Source: Kitasatospora sp. MAP12-44 (GTDB lineage: Bacteria; Actinomycetota; Actinomycetes; Streptomycetales; Streptomycetaceae). From it: a stretch of 64,000 nucleotides of DNA. The position numbers were made by a program, and so were the translations under genes. Location of the stretch: positions 1,736,001 through 1,800,000 of the forward strand of contig NZ_JARZAE010000004.1 in NCBI RefSeq assembly GCF_029892095.1, read 5' to 3'. How positions within the stretch are numbered: the first letter of the stretch is position 1; each line of letters opens with the position of its first letter. Shown here piece after piece: positions 9,552-17,114 of the stretch. Below the pieces are notes generated by a model. The model did not search any database and was not told where the DNA came from. It saw only the letters and a program-made list of their open reading frames with translations.

Positions 9552-10898
9552 GTGGCAGAGCTCGACAAGGTGATCGGCTCGCGCATCGCAAAGGCTCGTA
9601 AACGGAAGGGGTGGCCGCAGGCATTCCTTGGCGACCTGGTCGAGCGCTCGGAGTCGTGGGTCTCGCAGGTGGAGCGAGGGGCCATCGCCCTCGACAGCGT
9701 GCTGACGGCCGAAAAGCTGGCCGGGCTGCTGGAGTTGGCCACGCCGTATCTACTAGCGTTCGACATGCGCTATCCGACGGCGGGAGTTGACGTGCCGTCA
9801 CTCAGATCACACCGGCCCTCTCCGGTTTCGCCACGTACGGCGAGGCCCGATGCGGAAAGCTCAGATGCTGTGCTGCGACGAACGTTCAACCTCGGTGCCC
9901 TTGCTGGCGTGACCACTGCACTCGCCGGCCTGTCCCCTGATACCCAAGCGCGAGCGGCCGAGCCGTCCCGGGGCACCCTCGACCGCGAGACGGTGGACGA
10001 GCTGCGGTCCAACGGCGCCTTCTACCGCCGTTCCTACAAGAGCTTCCCGGCGGCCACCCTGGTGCCGGTGGCGCACAGCCAGATCGACCTGGTGCTCTCC
10101 CTGCGACCCAAGGACCAGCCAGCCGAGCTGCGGACATCGCTGCTCGCGCACATGGCCGAGATGGCATGCCTGGCGGCCTGCCTGCTCTCCCTGGACCTGG
10201 CCGACCGCCAGAAGGCGGACTCCTATATGGACCTGGGCTACGAGATCGGCAAGGAGATCGACAGCCCCGAGCTGCTGGCCCTCGTCCTGGGCGGCCGTGC
10301 CTTCAACGCCTCCTACGGCGGCGACCCGGACAGCGGGCTGGACTACGCGCTCGCCGCAGTGGACCACGCCGAGCGCGGGGCCTCGCGGCGGATGGTGGCC
10401 TGGACGAACGCGGTCGCCTCCGAGATGTACGCCTCGACCGGCGATGACCACGGCTTCGGCTCCTCGCTCCAGGAGGCCCGCACCCTGCTGTCCGGGCCGA
10501 TGGACGACGAACGCTGGGGCGGGATCGCCTGGTTCGACCTGTCCAAGGCCGACGCCTACGAGGGCAGCGACCTGGTCCGCCTGGGCCGCTACCGCGAGGC
10601 CTTGCCCTCCCTGGACCAGGCGATCGACCGGCTGCCGGACGAGATGATGCGCCACCGCTGCACCGCCTACATCTCCCGAGCCGAGGCCCACGCTGGCGCC
10701 AAAAACGTCGAGGCCGCGTGCGCCGACGGGCAGGCCGCACTGGACCTGGTGGAGAAAGTCCAGCACCGCGAGACCCTGCGCCGCGTGTCCGAGCTGCACC
10801 GCAGCCTCCGCCCCCATCGCACCGCTGCCGTCCGGTCGCTGGGCGAGCACGTGATCGACACCCGAACCCTTCTCAAGACCGCCGGGAGTGCCGCATGA
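9552..10898 (+). CDS. XRE-family regulator with C-terminal TPR-like region
   Basis: Residues 5-65 are a helix-turn-helix domain (IGSRIAKARKRKGWPQAFLG, with SWVSQVERG as recognition region). Next come a basic/Pro-rich linker, a segment beginning RRTFNLGALAGVTTALAG that resembles a membrane-like or Tat-like hydrophobic stretch common in this family, and about 280 residues of helical repeats with TPR character. GTG 9552 is chosen because the helix-turn-helix begins there; the upstream part of the frame is non-coding by composition. Its last bases overlap the HAD gene (ATGA at 10895), so it heads the accessory operon. Such proteins are common in streptomycete accessory islands and usually regulate their neighbours. 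Confidence 0.88.
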   Translation: MAELDKVIGSRIAKARKRKGWPQAFLGDLVERSESWVSQVERGAIALDSVLTAEKLAGLLELATPYLLAFDMRYPTAGVDVPSLRSHRPSPVSPRTARPDAESSDAVLRRTFNLGALAGVTTALAGLSPDTQARAAEPSRGTLDRETVDELRSNGAFYRRSYKSFPAATLVPVAHSQIDLVLSLRPKDQPAELRTSLLAHMAEMACLAACLLSLDLADRQKADSYMDLGYEIGKEIDSPELLALVLGGRAFNASYGGDPDSGLDYALAAVDHAERGASRRMVAWTNAVASEMYASTGDDHGFGSSLQEARTLLSGPMDDERWGGIAWFDLSKADAYEGSDLVRLGRYREALPSLDQAIDRLPDEMMRHRCTAYISRAEAHAGAKNVEAACADGQAALDLVEKVQHRETLRRVSELHRSLRPHRTAAVRSLGEHVIDTRTLLKTAGSAA

Positions 10899-11515
10899 CC
10901 CGCCGCACAGGACTGATCCTCGACTTCGGCGGGGTGCTGACCACCAGCGTTGCAGCCTGCGCGCTCGGCTTCGACCGCCGCGCCGGTCTACCCGAGGGCA
11001 CCTTCCTGTCGGTGATCGCCAAGCACCCCGAGGGCACTGCGCTTTACGCGGACCTGGAGCGCGGGGCGATCACTCAGCGGGAGTGGAACGAGCGGACGGG
11101 CGAACTGCTCGGGATCGAGGGCACCAACCTGCTCGGCCGGGTCCTGGAGGACCTGCACCCGGAGCCGTCGGTGATCGCAGCGGCCCAAGCCGCACGGGCC
11201 GCCGGGGTCAAGGTCGGGATCTTCTCCAACAGCCTCGGCACCGAGCCCTACGACATCTACGACGGCTACGACATCAAGCGGATGTACGACACCGTGCTGA
11301 TCTCCGAGCACTACAAGACCCGCAAGCCCGACCCGGTCCTGTACCGCACGATGCTCGACCTGATGGACCTGCCCGGGGACGCTTGCGTTTTCGTGGACGA
11401 CACGGCCCGTAATCTCGCGCCCGCCGAAGAACTCGGCATCGCCACCATCCACGCGACAGATCCGACTGAGACAGTACGGCAGGTCGAGGCCCTGCTGGGC
11501 GTGCCCTTGCGGTAA
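10895..11515 (+). CDS. HAD-superfamily hydrolase (HAD-IA, phosphatase-like)
   Basis: A 206-residue protein with HAD motif I in LILDFGGVLTT, motif II near IFSNSLG, motif III Lys in HYKTRKPDP and motif IV in VFVDDTARNL. Motif I is D-F-G-G, with Gly where many phosphatases have the second Asp, as in YihX- or epoxide-hydrolase-N-type HADs, so phosphatase activity is plausible but not certain. It overlaps the regulator stop by 4 bases, indicating translational coupling. It ends convergently with the Cys/His-rich gene, 14 bases away. Confidence 0.9.
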   Translation: MTRRTGLILDFGGVLTTSVAACALGFDRRAGLPEGTFLSVIAKHPEGTALYADLERGAITQREWNERTGELLGIEGTNLLGRVLEDLHPEPSVIAAAQAARAAGVKVGIFSNSLGTEPYDIYDGYDIKRMYDTVLISEHYKTRKPDPVLYRTMLDLMDLPGDACVFVDDTARNLAPAEELGIATIHATDPTETVRQVEALLGVPLR

Positions 11516-11529
11516 ACCTACCTCGCTGA

Positions 11530-11988
11530 TCACGAGTCGAGGAGCACGGCCACGTACGTCTGACCGCTATATCTGGCCATGGCATACGCGTTGTTCATCG
11601 CCTGCACCGCGCACGCCAACTCATCGCCGACGCGGGCGCCGTCCGGGCCGAGCACCCCGAACCACTGTCCAGGGACACAGTGCATCGTCGGGACGACGCC
11701 AGGCCGGGGACCGAGTTGGTGACGGTCGCAGTAGTACGAGGTGGGCTCCCACGCCTTGAAGGTGCTCTCGCCAGGCCCTGCCTTCACCGGGACAAGCGTG
11801 ATGGAGATCGCGCCGGACGGGAACACCGCCTCCTGAGTCATCTGGCCCAGGTGCATGTGACAGCAAAGGCGGTGCATCGCCGTCTCTGCCGGGCGCTTCG
11901 CCGTGTAACTGACCCGCCAGACCGCATCCTTCTGGCAAGGTGTGGCGTCCCGCCGTGTCGCCTCGCACTTCGCGTTGGCTGCCGTCAT
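11530..11988 (-). CDS. Cys/His-rich protein of unknown function
   Basis: A 152-residue protein on the opposite strand to its neighbours. It is rich in Cys and His: C-x8-C near the N-terminus, CCHMHLG around residue 43, YYCDRH around 86 and later single Cys residues, a pattern suggesting metal binding. I recognise no family. The GC bias supports coding. It lies between the HAD and the unknown gene at 12263 and breaks the plus-strand run, so it may have been inserted or may be transcribed separately. Confidence 0.7.
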   Translation of the reverse strand: MTAANAKCEATRRDATPCQKDAVWRVSYTAKRPAETAMHRLCCHMHLGQMTQEAVFPSGAISITLVPVKAGPGESTFKAWEPTSYYCDRHQLGPRPGVVPTMHCVPGQWFGVLGPDGARVGDELACAVQAMNNAYAMARYSGQTYVAVLLDS

Positions 11989-12095
11989 GCCGCGACCCTA
12001 CCCAGTGCCTCGACCGGGCGGTTGGGGCCTCGCGCTGATGCACTGTTTCACTGCGGCCGACCAGGCATATCGAGATACAGGTCTAGACCGACCCG

Positions 12096-12128
12096 CAACC
12101 GGGCTGCGGGTTCGCAACCCGGCTGCGG
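12096..12128. repeat. two tandem 15-base repeats upstream of the gene at 12263
   Basis: GCAACCGGGCTGCGG (12096-12110) recurs as GCAACCCGGCTGCGG (12114-12128) with one difference and an 18-base period. The stretch GGGTTCGCAACCC between them is also a small palindrome. The repeats lie about 140 bases before a GTG start and could be an operator or a hairpin terminating nearby transcripts. Confidence 0.4.
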
Positions 12129-12262
12129 ATACGGCTCTCGCCGGGGCGGCACTGTTGCCTTCAGGTCGCCCAGGGCGAGACAGGATTACCCCGATCCGGG
12201 GCGGCCGGGCCAAGCCGCACTGGCACCCCAACTCGGGTGCCCGACCCGGAACGGAGACACAG

Positions 12263-13012
12263 GTGACCACCACCATCGACACCGCAACGATCACGGTCGA
12301 ACTGCCGGAGGCGTTCGACCCGCGCTGGAACCGCCTGCCCGGCATCGCCGTGGACGGCAAGCGCATCACCCTCAACCCCGCGGAGTACTTCTTCCGCTTC
12401 GAGAGCAACACCTGGCTCGTCATCGACTGGGCGACCGTCAAGAACGGCATCCTGGACGCAGACGAGACCGAGGTGGCCGCGCTGGAGCAGATGGCCCTGG
12501 ACTTCGTGAAGGCCAATGCCACCAGCACCAGCGACGCGGCGAAGGTCCTCACGATCGCCCACGAGGTGTACGCCTACCTCTTCCGCGAAGAGCACTTGGC
12601 CGGTCTGGGGCTGCCGCAGATCACCGCCGAGCACCTGAAGATGCTCCGCGAGGCGGCGGTCTTCATGGCCCTCAACAAGGTCGAGCTGGACGGGCACATC
12701 TCCAACGTCGGCCCGTGCTGGTTCTTCCCCGCCGCCACGTCGGTGGTGTTCGACCTGGACACCGACATGGGCGAGATGCTGGACGAGGTCTACCACGGCG
12801 GCTGGTTCAACGAGCACCGACGGATCGAGGGCATCAAGGCCCACACCGCGCTGGGCGGTCGGCTGGTGCACGGCTGCCAGTCCAAGCCCAGCCAGTCCGG
12901 CGGCGTCGTCGCCCCCTACGGCACCGCCATGGCCGCGTTCAACCGGGAGCTGACCCAGCTGCGGGGCGACTGGATCACCCAGGTCTACTCCCACCGCGTG
13001 ACGCCGGCCTGA
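12263..13012 (+). CDS. conserved-looking protein of unknown function
   Basis: A 249-residue soluble protein starting at GTG 12263, with GGAG at 12253-12256. It is rich in aromatic and acidic residues and has no transmembrane segment or signal peptide. Segments such as ITLNPAEYFFRFESNTWLVI and GHISNVGPCWFFPAAT are distinctive, but I do not recognise them. It is followed after 103 bases by the phosphotransferase-like gene in the same direction. Context suggests a role in the same accessory pathway as the HAD, kinase-like and methyltransferase genes. Confidence 0.75.
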   Translation: MTTTIDTATITVELPEAFDPRWNRLPGIAVDGKRITLNPAEYFFRFESNTWLVIDWATVKNGILDADETEVAALEQMALDFVKANATSTSDAAKVLTIAHEVYAYLFREEHLAGLGLPQITAEHLKMLREAAVFMALNKVELDGHISNVGPCWFFPAATSVVFDLDTDMGEMLDEVYHGGWFNEHRRIEGIKAHTALGGRLVHGCQSKPSQSGGVVAPYGTAMAAFNRELTQLRGDWITQVYSHRVTPA

Positions 13013-13115
13013 CAGTTGAGTTGACCAAGGGGTCCGGGGCGGCAGGCGCCGCCGTCCCGGACCCTGGCAACCCCGCCCCCACCACCATCGCCCCTGAACG
13101 CCCTGGAGCCCCACC

Positions 13116-14030
13116 GTGGACAAGAGCCTCGTCACGGCCATCCTCACCGACATCTGCACCAGCACCCATCGCCGCCAGCCCACCCGCCAGGAGATGCGGG
13201 TCTGGGACATGTCCGGCGTCGAACGCCTGACCTTCCCCGACGGCGACACCGCCATCTACAAGTACGCCGTCGAGCCGTTCGCCACCGAGGACCAGATCCT
13301 CAAGGCCGCCCGCCGCTCAGGCATCCCGGTGCCCGAGGTCCACGGCTCCATCAGCCGCGACGGCACCCTCGGCATGGTCATCGAAGACCTGGGCGAGCCC
13401 GTCCGCGAGGCCGGGGACACCGACGGCATCGTGGCGGCCGTCGCCCTGCACCAGGCCGAGCCGATCGACTGGCTGCCGGTGATGGACGAGGACGCGCTCG
13501 CCGCACTGCCCGCCCTCGCACTCGCCCACCTGCGGCGCCTGCGCGAGGCGGGCCGCTGGCTGGAGGGCACCGAGGAGATCGCCCAGTCGCTCACCGTCCT
13601 GGCCGCCGCCGGTGCCAAGCGCGCGAGGGGCGCGGAGCTCGCACCGTTCGGCTGGGTGCACTCCGAGTTCCACCCCACCAGCCTCCATCTGAGCCAGGAC
13701 GCGTGGTTCCTGCTGGACTTCGCCCGCGCGTTCACCGGCCCCAGCCTGCTCGACCTGGCCTCCTGGCACGGCACCATCGACACCCCCGACCCCGCCCGGC
13801 TCCGCGGCCTCATCGAGGCGTACGTTGCCGCCGGCGGCCACCGCGACGCGCTCGCCGAACGCGGCGGCCTGGCCCCCGAGGCATGGGCGCTCGGCTGGCA
13901 CCGCCTCTGGGCCAGCGAGTGGTTCATGGAACAGGCCCACCGCTGGATCAACAACCCTGCCGACGACCCGGCCTACATCGAGGTCGTGAAGGGACATCTG
14001 GAGGCCGCCGTTCGACTGCTGGAAGCGTGA
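13116..14030 (+). CDS. aminoglycoside-phosphotransferase-like protein (altered catalytic loop)
   Basis: A 304-residue protein with the APH/choline-kinase fold: an N-lobe ending with MVIEDLGEPV and the C-lobe Brenner-type segment at residues 182-189. The loop reads H-S-E-F-H-P-T-S instead of H-G-D-x-H-x-x-N: the catalytic Asp is Glu184 and the Asn is Ser189. The metal-binding LLDFARAF follows. It may phosphorylate a small molecule poorly, use an altered chemistry, or be a pseudokinase. GTG 13116 has CTGGAG upstream. Its stop overlaps the methyltransferase start (GTGA at 14027), so both are translated together. Confidence 0.85.
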   Translation: MDKSLVTAILTDICTSTHRRQPTRQEMRVWDMSGVERLTFPDGDTAIYKYAVEPFATEDQILKAARRSGIPVPEVHGSISRDGTLGMVIEDLGEPVREAGDTDGIVAAVALHQAEPIDWLPVMDEDALAALPALALAHLRRLREAGRWLEGTEEIAQSLTVLAAAGAKRARGAELAPFGWVHSEFHPTSLHLSQDAWFLLDFARAFTGPSLLDLASWHGTIDTPDPARLRGLIEAYVAAGGHRDALAERGGLAPEAWALGWHRLWASEWFMEQAHRWINNPADDPAYIEVVKGHLEAAVRLLEA

Positions 14031-14710
14031 CCGGCAGCTTCTGGGACGCCCACGCCACCGCCCGGCTCGCCCAGGCCCCGCCAGGGCCTCTGGAAGTACC
14101 GGCCCGCATGGAGTGGACCCAGCTGCCCGGCATCGGCCCCAGCGCCGAACTCCTAGGCGACGACCTTGCCGGGCACCGGATCATCGAGCTGGGCTGCGGC
14201 CCAGGGCACAACGCCGCATACCTCGCCGGCGTCGGCGCCCGCATCATCGGCGTGGACAGCTCGGCCGGGCAGATCCGCCGAGCCCTGGCCCATTACGGCC
14301 ACACCGGTGCCCTGTTCCACCTCGGCACCGCGCTCGGCCACCTCACCCGGGGCAGTGTCCCGCTCGACGCGATCGTCTCGGTCTTCGGCGCCATCGGCCT
14401 GACCGAACCCGCCCCGCTGCTGAACGCCGCCTCCCGCCGGCTCGCGCCCGGCGGCGTCCTGGCCTTCTCCGTCCCGCACCCGCAGCGGACCGGCGTCATC
14501 CCCCGCACCCCCCGAACCCGCGAGGTGATGGCCCTGCCCGGCGGCGGCACCGCCACCGTCGAGCGCTGGGAACTCGACCCGGCGACCTGGGCCCGGACGC
14601 TCAGCCGCACAGGCCTGCAAGTCACCGACCTCCAGCACCACTTCGCGCCGTCCGACTCGCCCTGGCCCACCACCTTGCTCATCACCGCATGCAAGCCCCG
14701 AAACTCCTGA
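14027..14710 (+). CDS. class I SAM-dependent methyltransferase
   Basis: A 227-residue protein with SAM motif I IIELGCGPGHNAAYL near residues 45-60, the acidic post-I residue in IIGVDSSAGQIRRA, and motif II/III regions VSVFGAIGL and LAPGGVLAFSVP. It belongs to the broad methyltransf_11/25 group, which modifies small molecules, so the substrate is unknown. The start GTG 14027 overlaps the kinase-like gene by 4 bases. The next gene (14725) begins 14 bases after its stop with GGGAGG as ribosome site. It appears to act within one operon with the kinase-like and HAD genes. Confidence 0.9.
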   Translation: MTGSFWDAHATARLAQAPPGPLEVPARMEWTQLPGIGPSAELLGDDLAGHRIIELGCGPGHNAAYLAGVGARIIGVDSSAGQIRRALAHYGHTGALFHLGTALGHLTRGSVPLDAIVSVFGAIGLTEPAPLLNAASRRLAPGGVLAFSVPHPQRTGVIPRTPRTREVMALPGGGTATVERWELDPATWARTLSRTGLQVTDLQHHFAPSDSPWPTTLLITACKPRNS

Positions 14711-14724
14711 CCTGGGAGGCACCG

Positions 14725-15271
14725 ATGCCCCAACCCCCGTACCTGCTGCTGGACATCGACGGCGTCCTCATCCCGTTCCCCGCCGCAGACGGCAGCACCC
14801 CGACGACCCGCACCCGCCACCTCGTCCGCACCGCCGACGTCCCCGACCCGTTCGCGGTCTGGCTCAACCCCGACCACGGCAAGCTGATCGCCGACGCCAT
14901 CGGCACCGGCCTTATCCGCCCCATCTGGTGCACCAGCTGGCGCTTCGACGCCCGCCGCATCATCGCCCCCGCTGCTGGGCGTGCCCGACTTCGACCACAT
15001 CGAGCTGCCCAACCTGCCGATCACCACCAGCCACCCCGACGGCTACCTCTGGAAGCGCAACCACGTCGCCGACTGGCTCGCCACCGGCCCCGCGGTGTGG
15101 ATCGACGACGACTTCACCCCGCTCGACCACCAGTGGGCCGCCGACCGCACCGCCTTCGGCAACCCCACCCTGCTGATCCAGCCCCACCCGCACACCGGTA
15201 TCCAGCCCGAGCACGTCATGGCCGCACTCGAGTGGGCCGCCGACCCCGCCGCCGTGAAGGAGGTGGCCTGA
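14725..15271 (+). pseudogene. HAD-like gene (Swiss-Army-knife RNA-repair HAD type) broken by a one-base insertion
   Basis: From ATG 14725 the first frame gives LLLDIDGVLIPF, HAD motif I, and continues to WCTSWRFDARRIIAP. A run of five C at 14966-14970 then shifts the frame. The rest continues in the next frame as LLGVPDFDHIELP to TSHPDGYLWKRNHVADWL and the acidic motif VWIDDDFTP, ending at 15271. Removing one C restores a single reading frame of about 181 codons. The combined protein resembles the HAD domain found in RNA-repair ('SAK') proteins. It is either a recent frameshift, a programmed slip, or a sequencing error in a homopolymer. Confidence 0.8.
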
Positions 15272-15354
15272 TGACGGCCCGCCACGCGGCACCGGACCGA
15301 GATCGGCTCGGCACTGCCGCACGGCCAGCTGGGCCGCTCTGCACCTTGGCATAG
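15271..15354 (+). CDS. possible 27-residue peptide gene coupled to the HAD-like gene
   Basis: ATG 15271 overlaps the stop of the restored HAD frame (TGATG) and has a perfect AAGGAGG 7 bases upstream (15257-15263). It encodes only 27 basic residues ending at TAG 15352. The ribosome site is the strongest in this operon, but the peptide resembles nothing I know. It may be the remnant of a longer gene. Confidence 0.35.
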   Translation: MTARHAAPDRDRLGTAARPAGPLCTLA

Positions 15355-15484
15355 TCCAACGTTCACCACAGATGATCATGCCGACTCGTTGCCGGGCATC
15401 CTCATGCCTTGGCCTGCCCATCACCAGGACCACTGTTCGGTCCTGATCGCGTATCAGTCATTGCACCTGAAAGGCTGCTTCGCC

Positions 15485-15928
15485 ATGCTCGAATCGCTCG
15501 ACAGACAACCCCTCTCCCCCGCCGCCGAGAACAACTGCTGGCTGCCGCGCAGTCGGAGATCGCCGGGGGTGGCCCGACGGATGCTGGCCGACCTGCTGAC
15601 GCAGGTCGACGGCGGCCACCGCTTCCTCGACGTGGGGCTGTTGGTGGTCTCCGAACTCACGACCAACGCCGTGCTTCACGGGACGCCCCGGGGCCGCCTG
15701 ATGCGGCTCTCCCTCCAGGTGGACGCGGTCCGACTGCGGGTCGAGGTCCACGACGCGCGGGCCGACCGGTCGCCGGTGCTTCGTGCGGCGACCGGGGAGG
15801 ACGAGTCGGGGCGTGGCCTGCTCCTGGCGAAGTCCCTTTGCCTGCACTGGGGTTGCTGCCCCCGGCTCGACGTGGGGAAGATCGTCTGGGGCGAATGCGG
15901 CCCGGCCGTCGAGGGAGAAGCCCGGTGA
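15485..15928 (+). CDS. histidine-kinase-like ATPase / anti-sigma regulatory domain protein
   Basis: A 147-residue single-domain HATPase_c_2 (RsbW/SpoIIAB-like) protein. The N-box is in LVVSELTTNAVLHG and the G1/G2 boxes are in VEVHDARADRSP and ESGRGLLLAKSL. Streptomycetes carry many such orphan ATPases, believed to bind sigma factors or anti-anti-sigma proteins. ATG 15485 is preferred because the conserved part begins shortly after it; an in-frame ATG at 15389 would add 32 unconserved residues. The last bases overlap the next small gene (GTGA at 15925). Confidence 0.85.
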   Translation: MLESLDRQPLSPAAENNCWLPRSRRSPGVARRMLADLLTQVDGGHRFLDVGLLVVSELTTNAVLHGTPRGRLMRLSLQVDAVRLRVEVHDARADRSPVLRAATGEDESGRGLLLAKSLCLHWGCCPRLDVGKIVWGECGPAVEGEAR

Positions 15929-16095
15929 CCACCACGAACCGCGCGCCCGACCACGAGCCGCCGGCGCCCAACAACCCACTGGACGACTACGACCCGCAAT
16001 TGGCCGCCCGCGCCTCCCGGCGACCCACGGCATCGGACTGGCCCCGGTGCGAGTGCGGGGCAGCGCACTGCCCGGACCGGGATCTGCCCGCGTGA
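15925..16095 (+). CDS. small 56-residue Cys-containing protein, coupled to the ATPase gene
   Basis: GTG 15925 overlaps the stop of the ATPase gene by 4 bases. The product is hydrophilic with a Pro-rich N-terminus and a C-terminal RCECGAAHCPDRD, which could bind a metal. Four-base overlap and codon bias support translation. The function is unknown; by position it may be a partner of the ATPase. Confidence 0.55.
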   Translation: MTTTNRAPDHEPPAPNNPLDDYDPQLAARASRRPTASDWPRCECGAAHCPDRDLPA

Positions 16096-16234
16096 GTGAA
16101 TCCCGCGCGGACGGGCGCACGGGTACCGAGAAGTCGATGGGGCCGACGTCCTGGCACCGCAGCGGCCGTGGTCGGCCGAGCGCTCCCCGTGCCGCTTCGC
16201 CGGCCGTCCTTGCGCTCGGGGCCGGCTGGGCCCG

Positions 16235-16660
16235 ATCACTGCCAGAGCTGGTCGAAGCTGTGGATAGCCTGCTGGGCGGCGGGGGCCAGGGTGTTTGGTG
16301 GTGGCGGGGGCGTCGACCAGCGGCCCGGTGGTCGAGCATGGCACCTGGGTGTCAGCGGTGCCGCAGGTCACCATGACCTTGGTGCTCGCCGGCACCTTGC
16401 CCGCCAGCTCGGCCGGGACCACCGCGTCGTCGGTACGGGTGAACGTGAGGTTGGCGTTGAGGCTCTGGAACACCGTCGCGATCGATCCGGGCATGCCGGT
16501 GGTGTCGGCGGGCTGGCCGGCGCGAATGCTGGCCACTCCGTTGGTGATGGCGGTCTGGGCGGTCGCGGCCTGGGCGGAGCTGAGCTGCCCGGCGGAGGCG
16601 GCGGCGGTCACCGCCTGGTCCGTTCTCCGCAACGCCGGGCCCCAGGCAGAGCCGGTGCGG
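16235..16660 (-). pseudogene. remnant of an alpha/beta-hydrolase gene (3' part, with internal deletion/frameshift)
   Basis: On the minus strand, 16660-16300 encodes a segment with VPASTKVMVTCGTADTQVPC, typical of the acid-residue strand of secreted alpha/beta hydrolases. The natural C-terminus, ending LAPAAQQAIHSFDQLWQ and stop 16235-16237, lies in a different frame. The stretch that should carry the catalytic His is missing between them. The 5' part, with the nucleophile, is absent and is replaced by the acetyltransferase region. Confidence 0.7.
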
Positions 16661-16687
16661 CTCGCCGAGACCTGGCACGATCCCCCC

Positions 16688-17104
16688 ATGGAGATCCGCT
16701 GCATCACTCGGGCCGGGGCTGTCCAGGACGCCGGGCATCTCTTCGATGGCCCTCCGCTGCCGGCGGCGACCGAGAGGTTTCTGGCGGACGAGCGGCACCA
16801 CCTCCTGATCGCCTATGTCGATGACGTCCCGGCGGGGATGGTGGTCGGTGTCGAGATGACGGACCCGGACAAGGGCACCGAGATGTTCCTGTACGAGCTG
16901 GCCGTGGACGAGCCGTTCCGCGGGCGCGGTGTCGGCCGGGCCCTGGTGTCGGCGCTCGCAGACCTGGCGCGCGGACGGAACTGCTACGGCATGTGGGTGA
17001 TCACGGGCGAGGACAACGCGGCGGCACGGGCGACCTACCGCCGCGCCGGAGGCAGCCCGGAGGAGAAGCAGGTGGTCTTCGTCTGGACCTTCGACCAGGC
17101 GTAG
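16688..17104 (+). CDS. GNAT-family N-acetyltransferase
   Basis: A 138-residue acetyl-CoA-dependent transferase. Motif A reads LYELAVDEPFRGRGVGRALV with the pyrophosphate-binding R/G-x-x-G-x-G/A. It is close in length and pattern to aminoglycoside 3-N-acetyltransferase type I-like proteins (IAYVDDVPAGMVVGVE near residue 40), but the substrate cannot be decided. ATG 16688 gives the expected start. It lies directly next to the hydrolase remnant and is convergent with the HEAT-repeat gene, 10 bases away. Confidence 0.88.
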   Translation: MEIRCITRAGAVQDAGHLFDGPPLPAATERFLADERHHLLIAYVDDVPAGMVVGVEMTDPDKGTEMFLYELAVDEPFRGRGVGRALVSALADLARGRNCYGMWVITGEDNAAARATYRRAGGSPEEKQVVFVWTFDQA

Positions 17105-17114
17105 CGCCACAGAG

